Below, piece after piece: positions 34,001-49,000 of a stretch of DNA of 64,000 bases. Made by a program: the position numbers and the translations under genes. The stretch comes from Trichuris trichiura (taxonomy: Eukaryota; Nematoda; Enoplea; Trichinellida; Trichuridae): contig JBAJFE010000014.1 of the NCBI GenBank assembly GCA_037903355.1, positions 7,688,001 through 7,752,000 on the forward strand, written 5' to 3'. Each line of letters opens with the position of its first letter. Within the stretch, counting starts at the first letter, position 1. The notes under the pieces were generated by a model. It did not search any database. It worked only from the letters and a program-made list of their open reading frames with translations, and was not told the origin of the DNA.

Positions 34001-37000
34001 CTCTAATAAATCCGTATCCAAGAGCAAGTCGACCAGTTCTGTGCATTGAACCTCTCGAAAGTCAAGGTTTCTATAATCAGGAATAAAAAAATATTCAAAG
34101 CATATTCGTGTCGTACCTTCTCGTTGGACTTCGGCATGCAGAGTTCGGTGATCCTCTCTCTTGACTTTGCGATTTAAGCAATGGAACAGGAGGTATACCG
34201 TTGTCATCACGATCTTGTGATGTCCTTCCAGAGTCAGCATTACTTCCTGAGTGTCGACGCACGTCGCTCTTTGCATTGCTCATTTGTCCTTCGCTAGCTG
34301 GTTTGTTCTGAGCTAAAGTACTGTTGCAATAAGATAGGTACTCAGTATGTTGTTACAATGGCAGAATTGTCAAAAATGACATAATAAATGCAGCCACGCT
34401 CACATACCAGTTTCATTTGGGTCTAACAGCATAGACCTACGTCTTTGCGACATTCCACGTACGAATGCTGGCAGGGTTTTCACTTGGTCGGGTTTGCTGT
34501 CCCTCCGTCGCTGTAACAAAGGATTTTGGGTGGGACGAGAGCCACGAATAATTTTCCGTAAGAAAGCGCGCATCTCAGGGTCAACATCTGCCGCAATTAA
34601 GCATTAGAACGAAAATAGCGAATAATTATCACACTCACTTTCGTCTGTGGAAAGAAAATGTAATTTTGTAATGCAACTTGTGGTGACAAAGTCACTTATT
34701 TTGCCCATAATTGTTCTAAACAAATCACATTCCAAGAACATTTCTAGTGTATTTTAAATTCTTCAAACCTGGTTCCGCTAAGATATCCGCTTTTAATCTT
34801 CTTCAAAGCCCCAATTAAGCCAAGGGGTGCTTGTTCATCCTTCGACGGAGCTGGAACTAACAAACCGTAAGTAAACACCTTTTTCCTTGAGCACATGCCT
34901 GTGATCATTCCGCTCGATATCAATAGGACAACTAGAGGGCGACCAGGAACGTTCCAACTTGCTTTGACGTACAACAGTTCTGACTTCAGCGTATCAATCA
35001 AAATGCTCATATCATGCGTCAGATAAAAGCGCCTCCAATCAAGGAACTGAAAGTAAAATAAATTTTATGCCACTAAATCGTAAGATAGGTCAGACAACGG
35101 TTCTCAGCACTGGGAAGGAGGGATGACAGAGAATTCTAATTTTCATAAAGTTCGCTGCTGTTTGGCGAAACGACTAGGAATTGATGAAATGCAACGGCGC
35201 AAATAAAAGCACAAAGCATTGCCTGTGCAAAGTGATTAACATGTTCCCTTAGTCACATTTTACAGTGGCGCAAGATGAAATGCAAAGCATTTTGTAGTTT
35301 AAGAAACTGGGAAACAAGCGTCTTGCTCTGATGAGTTTCAAAAATAAGCAAATAAATTTTTGCAAAGGCCTGTGTATGCATTACCCATGACATGTGCATT
35401 CCACTGACAGCATCTAGCAGCCCGTATGCAAACAGTCAATCGACTGATTAGCGAATGGATTAATGGTTCCTAACGAATTTAAGGTTACTTTACGTGCGAC
35501 TGAACACAATAAATGAGCGGCGTTTACACAATAAACTTATATCACCATTAATGTTAAAAGTTTAGGGAAACATTTCCTGTACTGAACTCACCTCATTCAA
35601 CTATTAGTTAAACCAGTAATTCCCAAATGGAATCCCAGGGGCCCCTTGGGGACCCTGGAAAACTTGAAGGGGGCCCAAGGAAGAATTGGGGGTTTAGGGG
35701 GTCCCTGGGAGCTTAGGGGGGCCTCAGGGGATCCCTGGTAGTCTATGCCGCGGGACGAGAGCGATATGCCGTTCAGGATTGTGAGGCAAGGCGCCCTGAG
35801 ATTACTTCTGACGATTATCGAGCCGGACGTGGATAAATTAGTAGCACTGCACCGTACCCAGTCGTGGCACTGAGGAAAGATCAAGCGACTGTCGTCTTGC
35901 TCTGAGGAAATATTGAATTTAGATTCAGTGTTGCGCAGCCCTGAGAACAGCAGCGCAGCCTGACTTACATGTTGCGCTACCATTGCTAACAGCCCAAAAA
36001 ATTGAGGAAGTGGAAACGCAGTGCGGCGCATGTACTCTGAAGGCTCCCTGATCTGCAATTAGCCGGCTTAAGTCCAGCAATACGAAAAGAACGCCTTCAG
36101 TGCCAACTAAAGAATTAAAGACGTTCATGGCTTCGAATATCGTTAAGGAGCTTTCGCCGTATATGGCAGCCAGCTTCCTTACTAGCCATTTTGCTCTAGT
36201 GTAGAAAAGAAATTCAGTGTTCAGGTTAACAAGGTTTTTAATAACGACCCGGCTCAACTGGTATTCCCTTGGAATACACGGTAGGCAGCGAAGTCGATTC
36301 TGCATTCTGCAGCCTGTTTCAGGTGTTGAACTACTTGTACAAATTCACAACAACGTAACCACAGTAGGCGCACCTGAGAATAATAGAAGCAGGAGAGTTA
36401 CGTTGGGGAGAACGACGGGGGACCCTGGCGAGTTGAAGGTCGAGAAAGGGCGCCCTGGCTCCAAAAAGGTTTGGAAACACTGAAAACGTCTGTGCTATAA
36501 TAGGTAATCCTAGCAATTGATAACTAAGAAAAAGTTGTTTCAACGCATGAAACAGCACAAAAGGCCAGCGTCTAACAAACAGTAAGTTTCACTATGATAG
36601 CAACAGTTATTTTATTTAATTTCCTGTTTAAGCGGTTTTATTCCCGTCAGCGTTCTTCAACAGATAAGGTGTCACGAAATCGTAATATGATTATGACAAA
36701 ATTTATCTGGTCATTTTTTCATCTGCCAGGTAAAACAGCACAGATCACATCAGTTGTGGCAGTGCCAGCAGATGGATGAAGATCTTCGCAGAGCACAGAG
36801 CGAAGACGCACAGCCTGAAGACCACCCTGAGATATCACACGAGTGTGACCTATCTGCGGTCGCGCCCTAGTGAACGCAACGACCAGCGCCTAGGGAAAAT
36901 CATGCCCTATACAAGGAGACATTGTTTTCCCCAACAATGACTCTTTCCTTTATCATCTACTTGCATACATCAGTAAACAGTTCAGTGAATCGAAGTCTTC

Positions 37001-40000
37001 GTTCTTGGCGCAAGTGTTAGAAATACCAGTTCTCTTTAGTTAATTCAGCTTAATCGGTTGCGAGCAGCTCAGTACTGCATGAAGAGCATCAAAGTTTACA
37101 GAAGGAAAATGTGGCGGTAACCGAGTAGATGACGGGGATTGGCCGCGGCTAAGCAATTGTTGACCCAGGATGGCAACAGCTCAGGTGCTGTGGTGTAAAC
37201 AGCATAAGAAGACGTCCCCTGTGCCATGTGACACAGGCTATTATCAAAAACTAGCTCAACCAGGCAATAGTTCCGCGATCTGGTAGGACTGCGCTGTAAG
37301 GGCAATATAAAGGAGATTAGGTACCCAGGAGAGAGCGCGCTTAGGTGGGACGAACGAAGAGCGGCTGAATTGGAATAGTCGTCTCGATACTTACTGCTTT
37401 CGTGTTCCTTATTAAAGATTCCAATAAAGCTTTTTAAGAACTGCGCAGTGGAGACGTTCGAAGGCATACTGCTTATTGATTAGAGACCCATTATAAATAT
37501 TCCTATTGAAGTTCAAAAATCAGGCCAATGTAGATACAAAACGATGCGTGATATATTAATGAGTGTTTCATGCGGTATGAGAACACCCCACAAATGAAGT
37601 GTAAAGAAGAGCATAAGAAACAAGAAAGCTACGAGAAATAGCATCGAGACAGCAAGAGGGAAATAAAATTGCCACGTTACGTTACCGCAACTTTTTCAGG
37701 AAAACAGGGCAAACTTCCTGTTCAAGTGCCCTTGCTACAGTAAATAAAATAGGACTTTTACAAATATTCGAGTTTCAGCGTGGAAAGTAGTTTTACTTGT
37801 CTTGATGAAGATGCTTGTGAATGCATGCCGTAGTTGTAATTCAAACATAGGTCGAATCAGAGGGAGTTCTTCACTTCAGTTTCAATCACTCATACACATT
37901 GCTTACTTTCACGTTAATATTTGAATAGGTAACCTACGGCACAATAAGATGCATCCTATTAAAACCAGACGTACGGCGCCCTATTCATTTCTCTATTACC
38001 TCAAGCAGCCAAAGTGCGTCTAAAACTGAAATTTTATTTTCTTCTTCTTTGCTTGAAAGGACCGTGTCGCTGATAGCAGAATTTGATATACAGGTGTCCC
38101 CTGCCTTACAAAGTCCCGCTTTATGAATGTTAGCTTTTATGATGAAATGCGACGGAACTATAGCAGGCTTTCACAGTTCGTGGCATTTTTCAGCCCTCGT
38201 ATAGCGGCCATCCAGTGCCCTCTTGCGCCAGTTCATCAAGTGTCCTGCCATGCTGTTGACGAACGAACGAACAGCGCTGGTTGCACCACCCATAGTTCTG
38301 ATCCATACCCGTAATACCCACGCTCTTTCTCGAACAGTTCGTTTATTTTTCTGGCAATCAGTTTAAAGCAACGGTAGCTAATCGATCTTCCAGGGAGTCG
38401 TCTTCTATCTCAATGACAGTGGCCGAAGAAGCGCACCAATTGCCCCCCACAGAGGCAGGTACGAAGGTTAAACAATAGTCCCTCCCCCAGGTTGTGTCAT
38501 GTGATCCTGCGACTAGCTACTCTTCCGCGGTTCCAGCATTCCACTGAGATTAGTAGCTTAGCAATTATAACTGTGCAAACGCACCCTACACAAGTTGTTT
38601 TTACTTAAAATCTATTTCTGTGACTCGCACCGTTGCTATTTCTACTATGCAGCACTGCTGTGCATGTTTCCTTTCGTTGTATCCCCCAATCAGTAAGGCC
38701 TGGCAGACTATTTTCTGGAGACCAGGTCCGCTTAAAATGGTTTCCCACTTCAAAAAATAGCAGCTTCTTCGACTTACGAATGTACTCTTAACGAACAATT
38801 TTTGCTGTCCCACTATTTTTCCTTAACCAGGGGATACCTGTACATCATTAAGGACGTTCATTTCATGGCGAAATCTTAACTAGCCCTTTCAATGAATCAC
38901 TGTTCTAAAAAAAATTTATATCGAAAAGGTTTGATCATCTTATCAAATAGGTCTGCTCTGGAACAAAGTTTGACCATAACACAGATGGACATGTCTTCTG
39001 TATTGTTAAAATAGTAAACATCAGAAATCGTGTGAGTGAGAACATACTTTACCTGAGGCGTGAATACAAAAATTCGTTTCTCCACTATATACATTTTGCT
39101 GGTGCTGAGTAAACCAACGTCCCTCGACTTTCGTCCGGTAAGATTCATTTTATGAGACCTTCCTGGAGTACATACGATTTAATGTGAGAAAAATTAGTCC
39201 AACAAGTTAAGGTTATTTCCTTTAAGCCGAATGGGCAAATTTTAGATTAGGTTTAAATCAGTTGTGCGCAGATAATTTCCTTAAGTCTTTATGCCAGTGA
39301 TAAACAGTATTAGAGAGTCACGTTACGCCGCAAAATGTACTGGGGATCCTTTACTAACGATGCCATTTTGTTCCAGGCGTATGATCGTAAGTTGAAATTA
39401 TCTTACATCGACAGGCATAACCAGTGCATTTAATGTTGAACCGGACTGCTGGAGTCTTTCGACTGGGCTCTCCATTGAACACATTGGTTCGATTATGTAT
39501 CTGGGATACGTTTAAGGCATAGGTTCTCAAAGTGGGCGATATCGTCCCCTGGGGGGCGATGAGGGAGCACAGGGGGCGACGGGAACCTGGTGCGGGGGCG
39601 TTGGAAATCACATAAGAGGAACTCTGGCAGAATTATCTCTAGCGCAGGAGGGCCCTCAAAGAGACCTTCGTAAGAAGGGCCTTTCTTAACTCACCCTCAC
39701 TAGAAGTGGCGGCGGAAACTTCAAAGGAGGCCAAGTGAGGGTGGAGGGCGCAACGGAACAATGGCGCTTTTCTTAGCTCAACTCCCCCAGAAGTGGAGGC
39801 AGCAAACTCAAAAACGTTATGGGACAAGAAGCGGCAAGTTACGGGCAGCTGTAGAAAACTTCTTTATTGCGTTTCCATCATTTTATCTACCGGAATGCGG
39901 GTTTAGCGCGGTTATGGATCTGTTAAGCAGCAAGAGAAGTCGGCTAGGTATAGTGAATCGAGGCGACCTTAGACTGATGATGACAAAGACGCAGCCAAAT

Positions 40001-43000
40001 ATAGACAACTTGCTCTTACTGCATCAGGCACACCCGTCACAGTAAGCAGTTTCCGTTCACGTGCAGTCGCAAACCTGCGGTATAGTTTCTTTTGCATCTT
40101 TTCGCTTAAGCGTTTTCACTTCAATCTGGTTTGTTGTCACTACAATTCTGTTTGATGTGAGTAAGAAGACAAATAGACTCACATTGTTTTTTTCGGGAAA
40201 GGCTAATGAATGCTTCTTGCTTATGTGACTTTATGTTCTGAAAAATGTAAGAGATATGAAAGACAAGCAAAAATTTTCCCATCATTAAATGGTTGGTGGA
40301 AAAGCAGGAGTGATATAGTACGTCTACCACGTGACGAAGAGTAAAAGTCTTTTCTGCAAACATTTTTCTTGAGTAGTGGTATTGCAAAGATTTTCCCACC
40401 GGGGGCGACGGAGGGAAAAGTTTGAAAATCTAATGACCTCCCGGCTACGCGACGTCCTACTTTTCAGCCAATCAGCGAACCCAAAACTGACCAATCAGAA
40501 GTGGGGGCACTAGCGCTCGGGAACGTTCACAGGGGGCGATGGAGCGAAAAGTTTGAGAACCTATGGTTTAAGGTGAAGATTGAATTCCGTGCAATTGAAC
40601 TGATTTCGGCATAGGCACAGCGTAGGAACACGGCGGGACCTCCTCACGGTGAAACTAGTTCGACGAAGTAACCCACACTGAAGATTAAAACCTGTTGAAC
40701 ATCAAACCTTCGTGCATCCTGTCGTAGCATGGTTAAACTCCTGATACAGTGTTACAACCGTGTCGTACAAGTCTGCTTTATAATACAGCGTTTCTGTCCT
40801 CGAGTTAAAAAAAGAACATCATAAATGGCAACTATTAATATAGGCATGCAGAAGACCCAAGGTGTCAAGTCTAGTCTGGTGCTTGTTCTTGCTACAAACA
40901 TAAGCTGTAAGGATGAACTCCGCGCTGGCTATCCCGCTCAACATCTCTGGGCATTTTTCATCTCATGTTTCTGTGTCAACTCTCTCGATTCTTTCCGTTC
41001 GGCCATTGTGCAAACTGTAACCACCTTGGAGCTACTAGTGCATTTATTACTGCGTAAGCCGGACCATCTTTACTCGCGAAGACACGTTAAGGCCACCTGA
41101 CGCAAGCCTATAGCAAAGCGAATGAATAGAGCTGAGCTCGACGCAAACGAATACAATTAGGCTCGATTCGTCATATTTCGCTCAATGGGTGAATAATGGC
41201 AACGCGTAGGTGGGAGGTTATGTAATTCAGGGAACGCGCCAGCTGCGTTGGCAAGCATGGAGAAAGCGTCGTCAAAGCGACGGAATTGGTTCTGTAATCA
41301 GGAATCTCCAATGCACAGTAATGAAAAATTTCGGTACGTTGAGTAGTAGCACATTGAGACACTGACGGTTAACAGCTGCTAGCGACTGGCACAGAGCAAA
41401 CTGAGGCGGTCAACTTACAGAGAACGAACTAGCGTTGCGTCCATATACCACGTCACGGCTAAAGCGGTCAACTTCCCACTTACGGGAGTGGTCAACGTAT
41501 AGGAGTTGTCCTTGCGCTTATTAACGTGCTGGCCAACCAACTGGTCAAAATTCAGTCAAACTTAGGCAGGTGGTCAACATATAGGAGTGGTCAACTTCAG
41601 GGGCTTTACTGTATAACGATTTGTGTGCTCTCTCTTTCAATACGTGGCTGAAACCGGCTCTGTAATGATTTCTATTATTGGCTTGAGTGGGAAGGAGCAC
41701 GTCCTCATTCTCAGAATTCGCGTTTATTCATGGGATTTTAGAACGAGGCTGGGCTGTCATAACCAATGCAGGCACCTTAAGCGCAGCGCCAAGCTAAAAC
41801 CACTTTTGCATACATAGATCCTTACTCTCTCTCTGTCATTCCTCTTTCTTCCCCTCCTTCCCCACTTTTTTCCTGTTTTCCTCTATCTGTTGAACAGCCA
41901 GAAGATACTCCCGTTCTTCTTGTGGCAACCCCCATGTTGCCGTAATTCAAATAAGGCGTGGCTTCTTCAGGTCATAAATTTTCTTGAGACCTATTAGAAT
42001 CAATTTTAATCTAGGGATGATAAATTATTGATGGAATGACAGACGAAACAGAAATCACGTGACAGTCGCTTTTAACTCCTTGCCGTAAAGATTTGACCTT
42101 CGGTACCTGGCGAAAGCCTGTAATCACCGGATGCTGAACTTTTGAATCAAGTGACGTAGAACAATGTAATAATGCAAAAGTAACAACAGTGAAGACGTAA
42201 GACCCAGAGAACCTTTGACAAGAAACACATGAGGGAAAAGGAAGAATAGCGTTTCTTGAAGTCAAAAAATGAGTTCGTAACGAGCTTTGTGTTTGCGTTC
42301 ATAGTATGTCCTGTAGACACGGGAAGTGGTTCACGTTGACACACGGGAGCTAGGTAATTACCGCCTGTCCGTCGCTATTTGGCCGCTGTCCATGCGTTTT
42401 CTCTGCAATGTTCAATGGCTTCGAGTCACCTCGCTTTTACCCCAACCTCAATTTTCTGTTGTTTTCCTGCAACAGACATTCGCTGCTCTGGCTTTGTGAG
42501 CATTTCAGAACTTCGAATGGGCTTAACTGTCGAACTGTCCTGAATAATATTCGAGTTGAAATGTTGGACGTGTTGACATCCTGAACGGTCGAAATTTTGA
42601 ATTTATCGAAAAGTCGAATGGAACGCAGTGCCGATACGTCCTGATGTCAAGGTTTGATACTCCTCAAGGTCGAATTCTGAATGTGCCATGATACAAAACA
42701 GTTCGTGTGGCCCAACTGGTATAAAACTCGCGGCGTTAGAATCCTGATGTGTCAAGCCCTGAATTGGTGTAAGCGCTGAATGACATGACAGTTTGAATGG
42801 GCTGAAATTCTAAACGAGTCAAGAGCTCGAGTGGGCTGACACCTGAAAAGGTTGGAACGACGAATGGGATGTGATCCTGCATGTGTAGAAACCTTGAATA
42901 GTTTATGAACGTGAATAGTTAAAATGTTCAATAAATCGAGACTACGAGAGGACACAAATCTAGAATGGCCAAAATTTCCAATGGAATTAACAGAAAACAA

Positions 43001-46000
43001 AAGGTATTTGTTAATAGCGGGTTGCTTCTTTTCCTTCCATGTTGTGGTCACTTTTGTAAAGCTCCCATTATTTTTACTTCTTTAATTTATCGTGCTATTT
43101 TTTGGTTAATGTGTTTGTTTTTCCTTAATGCTTTGTAAGATCGATGCGTCGCTGGACTTTTTCCGTTTTGCTCCGTGTGGCTTGAAAGATGGAAGTCTTT
43201 CTCTGAGAAGCATGCGGTCAACCTATGTCTGCCGGAAGCAGTACATTTCGGTGCGAACACTTCAATGCCCACGCCGTCGTGTACAGCCTGATTCCTACTA
43301 GTCGTGTCTGACTAGTGACTTACGACCGTCGCCAATGTACAACCTCCTTTCCACTCAGGACACGGACCATTACGTTTCGCACTCGTTGAGAAAATTGGGG
43401 TTAGGTTGTTCCATAGCTAGCCTTTTGGTTCACGGGTTTGGGCTGTTTGATGTACCTGTAAATAAACTTCAAGGTGCCCTACCAACGTGTGCGTGAGCAA
43501 ATTGTTAGAGAAAATACAGAACAAATTCTACACCGTATGTTTCAAAACTGTTTTTGTTCCGTCGTCAGCAGTGTAAGGGAAGTGTTTATTCGGTAAGGGA
43601 TTTAAATAGCACATGGGAACAATGAGTGTTTGATTAGTTGGGTAGGGCGCTGCATTAGAGTTTGTTAATTAGCGCAGCCCATACCTCGCTAACCGCTACC
43701 CCATTGTCGCGACTGATGGTAGAGTTGCTTTTGATATAAAGTGCATCCTTCATACGGCTTAGGTGAAACAGCCTCTCGTGGCAGATTATCTTCGGTTGCG
43801 GGTCGAGTATGTACTGAGACGTGTGTTCCACGATCACCAAGGCTCTTATCGCGTTCTCCACGGCTTTTCGAGGGTCCATTGTCGGTGGACGCTCAGGGCT
43901 GGTAGCCGGTTCCGTTGAGTCTCTGTTCGGCGTTGTTGTGCGTCAACATATTCTTCATGTGTTGGCCAAATCTGTGAAGTAAAATGTTGCCTGTTTCTCT
44001 TATGTAAGAAGGGTTGCAATCGCATTTTATTTCGTAATTGACTTCTGGTCTGCTGTCAAAGGGTATCTTCACCTTCTCATTCTTCACAATCGCACGAAGA
44101 TTAGGGAAGCTTTTAAAAGGAACGCTGAAATTTAAGGAGTGTCCCAAGCTCATCCTGATCTTTTCACTTAAGCCACTGTAGTAGGGTAACACCAAAACCG
44201 GGTGTTGTTGATTATTAGGTGGGGATGGCGGTAGTGATTTATTTGATTTACATTGTTTGATAATAGAAGTGATGAATTTACTGGGTTTATTTGCTGGGAA
44301 TCTACTGAATTTACTCGTCACTCATGTTTTTAAGGTTTTTTCTCCGACACACTCTCGTTTTCGTGGCGCCCGGTTTGCCGAAACCAAGTTACCACTCTTC
44401 CTCAGAGTTCTGGTTGCATGCGATGTGTTTCCACTGGGTACATTTCCATTGGTCTGCAACAATATATTTTGCCGAGTTTATTGCCGCTGGGCAAGTTCGC
44501 TTCGGCACATCCCATGGTGCGTCATGTTTTCAAAGCTTGCTTCCAGTGTCATTTTGCCAACACGTTTATTCATTGCTTCCTATCCACGCAATTCGAGATA
44601 CCCTTCAATGCTCTGCGCCCATGCCTTTCACAAATCTAACTTTGCTTGGATCTTGCGCTTGCATGGGATCAGATGCAAGCATTTTCGTTGGTAAGCGATA
44701 GTTCGGTTTCTCAGTTCAGGAATTCTGACGGTCGTGTGTTCTGAAGGTGCTAGCCGAGGACAGGGTATATATGCGTCTGTATATTAAGATGCATTTTTCG
44801 CCTTACAAGGAATCCGTTGTGAACAAACCAAAGGAGTATGATTCCATGTGGTTCCCTTTTTGTAAGGTTTCAGTTCTGCTTCCCGTGGCATAAGTTTTAA
44901 TTTGCACTACACACTCACGATTATGTGAAGTAATTGCTGCAGGGAGTAGTTCGAATAGTCAAGAATTCAGATACAAGGCTAGCTTGATTTGTTTGCCGTT
45001 ATTTTAACTGTACTGATTTTAATTACTGCGAACCACGTTTTTTGAAGATATCTTGAAAGGATTTACGCAACAGTTCATCAACAGGGCCACATCAAAAATT
45101 GTCTGCTGGGATTATTTCCGGTTCCGGTACACTTCTATAAGACAATTGCTGATACGGCGAAAAGCACAGATTTACTACATGTTAATGTGCACACAGGTTC
45201 CCCCAATGTCACACATGTACAGTGACTTATTCCCAAACGTAAACAGTGAAGAACTAATGCGCGTGTTACATCTTCAAAGCCCAAAAAAGTATTAATTGTG
45301 TAAAGCATAGTTTTTTAATTGTTTTTTACGGCGACCCTAGGGTTTTCCATTGCTTTCCAGCGCCTCCAGAGGTCCTGGTGACCCTCTCGAGGGTATGCCA
45401 CTTGCGTCATCTGACCGCTGCGATAACTCTACGGAGACGGTTGAGAAGCAGAAAGTGCAAATTCGACGGTCACTAGTTTCAGCCTAATGATTCGTCAGCC
45501 CTTTGGCGCAGCGGTTGAAGTAGCACCTGCGAGAATGCCTTTATGCTGCCATCGTCGCCTTCCGCGCTCAAAAACCAAGTAATCCTTTCGCAGGCCTTCG
45601 GTGAGTACGACAGTGTAAAGATCCGAGAAGTTATATGTTTGAAGATCAGATTTCTTTGGTATCAAAAGTTATGCTTCATGATGTTACTTGCGGCTTTCCC
45701 TGTTGTTCCGTCAGTGCAACGTAACTTAAAAAACTTTTAATCGTACATAGGTAAAATAATCAGAGCTTTTGGGACTGACTTCGTCCCGTCGTCAGCGCGG
45801 TGGTAAAGACGTTGCGATCTGCTTGCAACATGCCCATATGTGTTTATATAACTGAGGAATGTCGAGGCAGGCCCTTGAACGGGGAGTCAACGCGGAGCTT
45901 GTTGAATGTGTGAATCTGTGGGGTTGGTTTATGGGGTAAAACATTTTGTCAGGTGGCTAATAGGAGTGTTCACCCTACGCTGACCCCAAACCATTCATCT

Positions 46001-49000
46001 CGGTTGATGTTTGGGTCAAACGTTGCGAGCAGACCGCAGTGCCATTACCACTGCAGTGCCGATGGGGCAATGATAATGCCGAAAGCGATTATTTCGCTTA
46101 TGAACAATTAAAAACGTTTTCACTTTTACATCGCACCGATGGAACAATAGGAAAAGCCTAAACTAACTTCAAAAAAGTTGCATCCAAAAAAAGTGTACGT
46201 GTACAACCGGAGACCTCCAAGGCACCCTCAACTTCCAGTGCCTCTGTCGGGCATTACTGTACTGTGCAGCGAGAGGGTGGGCATCAGCGAAGTCAGGCTC
46301 CACAACGTTTTCTACGTAAATGAAAGATACCGACACGGTCAATGAATTCGTTAAGGATTTTATAAAATTGCGGCAAGGGATACAGTGGAACGTACGAAAG
46401 GAACGATGATAAGAAGAATTTTTAGTCCTTCTCTAACGGCAGAAGCAAATCAAACTACGCGGCGATGAAGGAATCTAAGTGTACTTATATAATTAGGGTG
46501 AGCACAGAGCAATTAATACTGCAGTATAGAGGAAATAGCGCTTACAGATGATCTTTTCTATGTTTTTTAGAGTTCTCAAACATAGCAAAATAGAATGTTC
46601 AACCGGTTTCGTTGGAGACTGTTGTACCATTGCTTTTGTCCAGTCGGACGCGAGAAAATGAGCGGGAATTACCAAAAAAATTTCCACGGTGGTCCCACTT
46701 CACATATATTCTTCTGGCACTCCGGTGACATCGTTCCCTAACGCTTCAACTCCTTCCCCCTAGTCGTCTCTTTTGCACTTATCGCTCCTTGGACTTCAAA
46801 ATCACTCCCTCTACCCATCATTACTCTAATACAATGTTTCTCAAGGTCAGAGTCGGCAGGATTCCTCTGAACGTTTCCGAGCGTTTGGGCCCCAAAATTC
46901 TTGTTGGCAAATTTCGAGCGCGCTGATTAGCTGGAAGAGAGGACAGGGAGTAGCTAGGGCACCATAATGTAGGTGCTGCGCAATGTTATGTGGGGAAAGC
47001 GTTTCCCGCATTTTGTGGCAAAAGCCCTTGCGTTCTCACCTCTGAGCCGACTGTCCTGCTGTCCCCCGGCTCTCCTTTTCAACAAATCAGAATCGTTGGG
47101 CGCGACGGCATGCAACTTTCTCTTATGCAGCAGGCACAATACCCGACCCGCAGGCTATAACTTCCAATGGACTTCAACGCGATGGTGCAGGTGGGTCATG
47201 TGCCCCCACAGACTAAAAGGTCCCCCAAGGAGCCCCTTGACGATTTGGACCGCCCTCCCGGACTTCAAGCCCCCCCCCCAGTGGGCACATGCCGTACCCA
47301 TGCGCTGAGCATTTATGACCATTGTAGTGACGCAATAGATACAGTGCATTTTCCGTTTACCTTACCTGACTGTCGTTAAGAAGGGACGTTGAGAGAACTA
47401 GGTCATCGCGATAAGCGTGCTAGAATTGTGAAGTTCTACGGTGTACACCCTCATTCCCGTTCGTAGCGATATCTGCCGGTCATTTGTTCGTTGAGCGCGA
47501 CGCATTCCGCGCAGAACGAACTAAGGGATAGGGTACAGCAAGATTTAGGGCTAACTCCTCACCGCCTAAGCCGTTGGAGAGGTCCGCAGCGAAATACTTA
47601 CCGTACGGAACAAGTTTCTACAACTAATTCACGTCTGGCGTCAACAATAATCGGTTATTCTACACAGGCGAATTTTCAAAACAATAGCTGCATGATTCAA
47701 CCACGTACAACGATTAGTGCTGCGACGCTATACTCGACAATGGCTCCTCAGCGAGCAATTTACCTCATAGGTTTGTCCAAGAATTGACTAAAGAAGACAG
47801 TAAGCGTTATTCCCTTAATTCATCTTTTGAACACCTCCAATCAACCACTGGCTGTGAGAGGTGAAATCAGTTTGTGGGGGTCTGTTGGGAAATGACTCAT
47901 GCGTTTAAATTCATAATCGTTGAAAATCTTGTTGTCAGTGCCATCCTCTAAAAAATGTCTTGCTAAAGAACGATGCAAACGTCGACTTAAAAAGCTTTGT
48001 ATCAGCTCTCCATACTTTAGCCTCGTCAGTTTCAAGCAATCTACGTTACGGCTTGTACTATGCTGGCTGCCGTTTCAGCGTCTCTTATTGCTCATCGTAT
48101 CTGTAGCACTCTGACTATAATCGTTCTTTACTGTCGAGCTAACGCACTCCCGTTATGTTTAGCAGCCCCTCTCTTTAACTGCTGTCATCAGTTGCTAGTC
48201 GCCCTTTAAGTTGAGTAAAACCAGTTTGGTTTCGTGACAATTTACTCAACTTAAAAGTCATGGATTGTCCACTGAAGCCGGATAAACTGGATGTGGATCT
48301 GGACTCTACCTCCACCGCGCTGGAATGGAGGTATTAGCGCAGCTCCGTTGCCAGCGTTTCTCGCCGCCCTGCCGCTGAATGCAGTAGATTCCAAAGCTCT
48401 GCTCATAAATCACGTGTCGCCAAGGATCTTTTCTTCCTTAGCAGGAATCAGTTCGTACGAAGACGCCATGCATACGTTAAGTTTAGGGGTGAGGAACCTT
48501 TTTGCTGCCCCAGGCCGTTTGGACGTTTATAAGACCATTTGTGGGCCGTACAGAATACTTAACCGAAAAACATAGCCTGCTTTATTTGCAATCACAGTAA
48601 AACCCCCGAGGTTGACCACTCCTATATGTTGCCCACCTGCCTAGTTTGACTGAATTTTGACCAGTTGGTTGGTCAGCACGTTAATAAGCGCAAGGACAAC
48701 TCCTATACCTTGACCACTCCCGTAAGTGGGAAGTTGACTGCTTTAGCCGTGACGTGGTATATGGACGCAATGCTAGTTTGTTCTCTGTAAGTCGACCGCC
48801 TCAGTTTGCTCTGTGTCAATCGCTAGCAGCTGTTAACCGTCAGTGCCTCAATGTGCTGTCACTCAACGTAGCAAAGTTTTTCATTACCGTGCATTGGAGA
48901 TTCCTGATTACAGAACCGATTCTGTCGCTTTGAAAATGCTTTCTTCAGGTTTCGCAGCTTGCTTTCCTGCATTAGCAAAGCACATACAGTAAAACCCTCG

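Larger units (their letters stand above)
43430..44321 (-). mobile_element. Penelope-like element copy 3
   Basis: The minus strand contains the C-terminal coding region (43655-44321), a hammerhead 80 nt after the ORF end, and pLTR sequence running to the ORF start region near 43430. It lies within the 11.2 kb PHKA intron. Confidence 0.75.

Noticed and set aside
34861..34900. 28-nt GT-AG segment within PHKA exon j as a possible mini-intron
   Set aside because: It is too short and its removal would break the frame; reading through keeps the frame and reaches the conserved SGYLSGTR.
42480..42920. Loosely repeated GTCGAAT/CTGAA words that suggested a tandem array
   Set aside because: Spacing and sequence are irregular; no repeat unit or CRISPR-like structure can be defined.
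45487..45530. tRNA A-box-like TGGCGCAGCGG
   Set aside because: No B box or cloverleaf follows; at best a decayed tRNA-derived SINE.
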